Origin: CAZIHO01 sp964538875
GTDB taxonomy: Bacteria > Pseudomonadota > Gammaproteobacteria > Chromatiales > Chromatiaceae
Assembly: GCA_964538875.1 (NCBI GenBank)
Contig: CAZIHO010000145.1
Span: 1 to 7,396 of the forward strand
DNA length: 7,396 nucleotides
Direction of reading: 5' to 3'
The notes under the pieces were generated by a model. The model had not been told where the DNA came from. It searched no databases and saw only the letters and a program-made list of their open reading frames with translations. A program made the translations under genes and the position numbers. Below, piece by piece: positions 4,507 to 7,396 of the stretch (within the stretch, counting starts at the first letter, position 1; each line of letters opens with the position of its first letter).

Positions 4507-6131
4507 CCACCCTCAAACCCTTTGCCATCACCCTGGACGTTGGCTCATCCCTGGCCAATAAGACTGGCTCCTGGCGCACCTACCGGCCTGTCTATCTGGA
4601 TCGTCTGCCGCCCTGCAACAACCGTTGCCCGGCCGGCGAGAACATCCAGGGCTGGCTGTACCTGGCCGAGGAGGGCAAGTACGAGCAGGCCTGGCGCAAG
4701 ATCATGGAGGACAATCCCTTCCCGGCCATGATGGGGCGCATTTGCTATCACAGTTGCGAAGAGGCCTGTAACCGGGGCAAGGTAGACCTGCCGGTCGGCA
4801 TCAATTCTGTGGAACGCTTCCTGGGGGACCAGGCCCTCAAGTACGGCTGGACCATCGAGCCGGGTCCCGCCACCGGGAAACGGGTCATGGTGGTGGGCGC
4901 CGGGCCCGCCGGCCTATCCGCCGCCTACCACCTGGCGCGCCTGGGCCACGGGGTGACGGTGTTCGAGGCCAGTCCCAAGAGTGGCGGCATGGTCCGCTAC
5001 GGTATTCCCAAATACCGGATGCCCCGGGAAAAGCTCAACGCGGAGATACAGCGCATCCGCGCCATGGGCGTGGATATTCAGGTCAACACCCGCATTGATG
5101 ACCTGGCCCAGGCCATGGCCGACGGCGGTTTCGATGCCGCCTTCCTGGCCCTGGGATTACCCAAAGGACGCAAGATCCCTATTCCGTACCAGGGCGAGTT
5201 GCCCCTATTGGACGCGGTGACGGTGCTGCGGGCGGTGGAAACCGAGGAGCCCATCGCCCTGTCCGGGCGGGTGGTGGTGTACGGCGGCGGTAACACGGCG
5301 GTGGACGTGGCCCGTTCCGCGATTCGCCTGGGTGCCCTGTCCGTGACCCTGGTGGTGCTGGAAGCCAAGGAGCAAATGCCGGCCCATCCCGAGGAAATCA
5401 AGGAAGGCCTGGAGGAGGGGATGCGCATCCTCGACCTGCGCCAGTTGCGTGCCATTGAGGGCCACCGGCTGACCCTGGAAATCATGCAGCCGGGGGATGG
5501 GCGGGAATTGATCCGTACCGGGCAGATCGAAACCCTGGACGCGGACGTGGTGGTGCAGGCCCTAGGCCAGGAAGGGGAATTCGAGATGCTGGCCAAGCTC
5601 CCCGGCATCCAAATTCAGGACGGCGCGGTGCAAGTGGGCCCGGATCTGATGACCGGCGTTCCCGGCGTGTTCGCCGGTGGCGACCTGGTGCCCTCGCCCC
5701 GCAACGCCACCGCCGCCATCGGCCTCGGCAAGCGGGCCGCCCGGCACCTGGACGCCTATCTGCGTGGTGAGCGGCTGGCGCCCAAGCCGGTCAAGGAAAT
5801 CGCCGGGCTGGACAAGATGAACACCTGGTATTACAGCGATGCACCCCGCACGGTGCGTCCCATGTTGGATCTGGTGCGGCGTACCAGCGGTTTCGCCGAG
5901 GTGGTGGGCAATCTGGACGAGGTGAATGCCCTGTTCGAGGCGCGCCGTTGCATGAGTTGTGGCAACTGCTTCGAGTGCGATAACTGCTACGGCGTATGCC
6001 CGGACAACGCAGTCATCAAGCTGGGTCTGGGCCAGCGCTTCAAGTTCAATTACGACTACTGCAAGGGCTGTGGCATCTGCGTGTCCGAATGCCCCTGCGG
6101 CGCTATCAAGATGGAACCGGAGCAAATCTGA
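4503..6131 (+). CDS. Fused GltD-like FAD/NAD(P) oxidoreductase with PorD-like 2x[4Fe-4S] domain; proposed electron-output subunit of the POR complex
   Basis: A 542-residue cytoplasmic flavoprotein, probably passing electrons between the POR core and a pyridine nucleotide. Domains in order: an N-terminal iron-sulfur helical domain of the GltD/dihydropyrimidine dehydrogenase type (about 25-110) with Cys38, Cys42, Cys81, Cys85 and Cys89; an FAD-binding Rossmann fold (127-156, GAGPAGL at 132-138); a nucleotide-binding Rossmann fold (256-278, GGGNTA at 261-266); the closing FAD segment AGGD (391-394); and a C-terminal ferredoxin domain (480-540). The ferredoxin part has Cys489/492/495/499 and Cys520/523/526/530, two standard CX2CX2CX3CP sets, plus Cys483 and Cys486. 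No separate PorD gene exists, and this tail resembles PorD, so the protein likely supplies that subunit. After the second fold, Leu286-Glu287 stand where NADPH-using GltD proteins have an Arg pair, hinting at NAD(H). AAGGAG lies 7 bases before the start, and the gene overlaps porB by 4 bases. Automated annotation might call it a glutamate synthase small subunit, but no large subunit is present. Confidence 0.85.
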   Translation: MTTLKPFAITLDVGSSLANKTGSWRTYRPVYLDRLPPCNNRCPAGENIQGWLYLAEEGKYEQAWRKIMEDNPFPAMMGRICYHSCEEACNRGKVDLPVGINSVERFLGDQALKYGWTIEPGPATGKRVMVVGAGPAGLSAAYHLARLGHGVTVFEASPKSGGMVRYGIPKYRMPREKLNAEIQRIRAMGVDIQVNTRIDDLAQAMADGGFDAAFLALGLPKGRKIPIPYQGELPLLDAVTVLRAVETEEPIALSGRVVVYGGGNTAVDVARSAIRLGALSVTLVVLEAKEQMPAHPEEIKEGLEEGMRILDLRQLRAIEGHRLTLEIMQPGDGRELIRTGQIETLDADVVVQALGQEGEFEMLAKLPGIQIQDGAVQVGPDLMTGVPGVFAGGDLVPSPRNATAAIGLGKRAARHLDAYLRGERLAPKPVKEIAGLDKMNTWYYSDAPRTVRPMLDLVRRTSGFAEVVGNLDEVNALFEARRCMSCGNCFECDNCYGVCPDNAVIKLGLGQRFKFNYDYCKGCGICVSECPCGAIKMEPEQI

Positions 6132-6139
6132 ACCAAACC

Positions 6140-6169
6140 GCCGCCGGGGCCCGATGGAGCCCCGGCGGC
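6140..6169. terminator. Shared stem-loop between convergent genes, probable bidirectional terminator
   Basis: A perfect 11-bp GC-rich inverted repeat (6140-6150 and 6159-6169) with an 8-base loop fills most of the 43 bases between the stop codons of the POR operon and amt. On the minus strand it is followed by GGTTTGGTTC, weakly T-rich; on the plus strand there is no T run. Position and stem strength favour a terminator for both units, but it is not canonical. Confidence 0.6.
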
Positions 6170-6174
6170 CAGGG

Positions 6175-7383
6175 TTACCAGACCCCCGATTCCCGCTCCG
6201 GGGAAGAACTGATCTGGTGAATGGTCAGGTCCGCGCCCCGGTATTCCTCCTCCGGGTCCAGGCGAATGCCCACCACCTGCTTGAGAACTCCATAAATCAC
6301 CAATCCGCCGCTCAAGGCGACCAGGATGCCGAGGCCGGTGCCGATCAACTGGGAGGCCCAGGCCACGCCCCCTAAGCCACCCAACGCCTGGCTGCCGAAG
6401 ATGCCAGCGGCGATGCCGCCCCAGGCGCCGCACAGCCCATGCAGGGGCCAGACACCCAGCACGTCGTCGATTTTCCAGCGGTTTTGGGTCAGGGTGAACA
6501 TGACCACAAACAGCCCGCCGGCCACGCCACCGGTCAGCAAGGCGCCCAGTGGATGCATCAAATCCGATCCCGCGCAGACCGCCACCAAGCCCGCCAGGGG
6601 ACCGTTATGCACGAAGCCGGGGTCGTTCTTGCCCGCCACCAGCGCCACCAGGGTGCCGCCCACCATGGCCATTAGGGAATTCATGGCCACCAGCCCGGAA
6701 ATCTTATCCAGGGTCTGGGCGCTCATCACGTTAAATCCGAACCAGCCGACCAGCAGGGTCCAGGCGCCGATGGCCAGAAAGGGAATGCTGGACGGCGGAT
6801 GCACGCCGGCGATGCCGCCGTCCTTGTGATAGCGGCCCCGCCTCGGCCCCAGGATCAGCACCGCCGCCAGGCCGATCCAGCCGCCCATGGCATGTACCAC
6901 CACGGAACCGGCGAAATCATGAAATTCGGCGCCGAAACTCCTCTTAAGCCAAGCCTGAATACCAAACGCCTGGTTCCAGGCGATGCCCTCGAACAGGGGA
7001 TAGACCAGGCCCACCAGCAGGAAACTGGCGGCCAGTTGGGGGTGGAAGCGGGCTCGCTCGGCGATGCCGCCGGACACGATGGCCGGGATCGCCGCCGCGA
7101 AGGTGAGCAAAAAGAAGAACTTGGTCAGCTCGAAGCCATGTTTGGCAGACAACTCGGCGGCACCGGCGAAGAAATGTGCCCCATAGGCCACCCAATAGCC
7201 GATAAAAAAATAGGCGATGGTCGATATGGAAAAATCCACCAGGATCTTGACTAGGGCATTGACCTGATTTTTGCGGCGGACCGTGCCCAACTCCAGGAAG
7301 GCAAAGCCCGCGTGCATGGCCAGAATCATGACGGCGCCGATGAGGATGAACAGGGTATCGGCGGCGGTTTGGGGATATTCCAC
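6175..7383 (-). CDS. amt: Ammonium transporter, Amt family
   Basis: Inner-membrane ammonium channel (402 residues from the chosen start) with about eleven hydrophobic segments, as in AmtB. It has no cleavable signal sequence: the first membrane segment starts near residue 9, whereas E. coli AmtB carries a signal peptide. The twin pore histidines are His164 (VVVHAMGGW) and His315 (WPLHGLCGAWGG). The conserved Asp at 156 (HDFAGS), the GWFGFN segment (213-218) and the SGGIAERARF segment (104-113) are also present. The FLELGTVRRKNQVNALVKIL region near 29-48 is typical of a clade of proteobacterial Amt proteins. The cytoplasmic tail is short. A TTG start at 7389 is possible, but GGAGG at 7392-7396 lies 8 bases from the GTG at 7383 and only 2 from the TTG. 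No glnK is visible; it, the promoter and any sigma-54 or NtrC sites would lie beyond the right edge. Confidence 0.93.
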   Translation of the reverse strand: MEYPQTAADTLFILIGAVMILAMHAGFAFLELGTVRRKNQVNALVKILVDFSISTIAYFFIGYWVAYGAHFFAGAAELSAKHGFELTKFFFLLTFAAAIPAIVSGGIAERARFHPQLAASFLLVGLVYPLFEGIAWNQAFGIQAWLKRSFGAEFHDFAGSVVVHAMGGWIGLAAVLILGPRRGRYHKDGGIAGVHPPSSIPFLAIGAWTLLVGWFGFNVMSAQTLDKISGLVAMNSLMAMVGGTLVALVAGKNDPGFVHNGPLAGLVAVCAGSDLMHPLGALLTGGVAGGLFVVMFTLTQNRWKIDDVLGVWPLHGLCGAWGGIAAGIFGSQALGGLGGVAWASQLIGTGLGILVALSGGLVIYGVLKQVVGIRLDPEEEYRGADLTIHQISSSPERESGVW

Positions 7384-7391
7384 GAGCAAGA

Positions 7392-7396
7392 CCTCC
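7392..7396 (-). promoter_or_regulatory. Ribosome binding site of amt, favours a GTG start
   Basis: GGAGG on the minus strand at the window edge. It is 8 bases from the GTG at 7383 and 2 bases from the TTG at 7389, so the GTG is the more likely start and the protein begins MEYPQTAAD. Confidence 0.65.

Noticed and set aside
5562..6125. Open frame (187 codons) antisense to the flavoprotein gene
   Set aside because: It is a shadow of a clearly real gene, with an Ala/Gly/His-rich translation and no recognised motif.
4503..6131. Annotation as glutamate synthase small subunit (gltD)
   Set aside because: There is no large subunit gene nearby, the protein carries an extra PorD-like two-cluster tail, and it overlaps porB. 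A role in the POR complex fits better.

Overview
The window is GC-rich (about 60-65 % by eye) with strong Shine-Dalgarno sites, short or overlapping gene junctions and typical proteobacterial protein families: a DctP-type TRAP solute-binding protein, an Amt ammonium channel, and a 2-oxoacid oxidoreductase tied to an NAD(P)H-type flavoprotein. This suggests a metabolically flexible, probably facultatively anaerobic proteobacterium. A betaproteobacterium is my best guess from protein flavour, but no marker gene is present to confirm it. I saw no rRNA, tRNA, CRISPR array, insertion sequence or phage gene.

Layout. (1) Bases 1-81 hold the 3' flank of dctP, with a GC-rich stem-loop. (2) 82-1086, minus strand: dctP, the periplasmic receptor of a C4-dicarboxylate TRAP transporter. 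(3) 1087-1630: a divergent regulatory region of about 540 bases with no convincing gene. It contains a terminator-like hairpin in the dctP leader, a 12-bp palindrome in an AT-rich island, a possible sigma-70 promoter for the plus-strand operon, and a structured leader just before the first start codon. (4) 1631-6131, plus strand: a four-gene operon encoding the gamma, alpha and beta subunits of a pyruvate-type 2-oxoacid:acceptor oxidoreductase (POR), followed by a 542-residue protein. That protein joins a GltD-like FAD/NAD(P) oxidoreductase to a PorD-like two-cluster ferredoxin domain. The genes are 1 and 31 bases apart, and the last pair overlaps by 4 bases. (5) 6132-6174: a perfect 11-bp GC-rich stem between convergent genes. 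(6) 6175-7383, minus strand: an Amt-family ammonium channel that starts just inside the right edge.

How it may work together. PorG/A/B would oxidise a 2-oxoacid plus CoA to acyl-CoA and CO2 (or run in reverse). The fourth protein occupies the place of the usual small PorD ferredoxin subunit and carries a flavin and a nucleotide site. The simplest reading is a soluble 2-oxoacid:NAD(P)+ oxidoreductase, or one linking ferredoxin and NAD(P). The nucleotide-binding loop has Leu-Glu where NADPH-using GltD relatives carry an Arg pair, which hints at NAD(H). C4-dicarboxylate uptake and ammonium uptake fit the same carbon/nitrogen physiology, but the link is only proximity. The window's most interesting element is this oxidoreductase with its fused electron-transfer subunit; it resembles known Azoarcus 2-oxoacid:NAD(P)+ enzymes in concept and is not a wholly new system.
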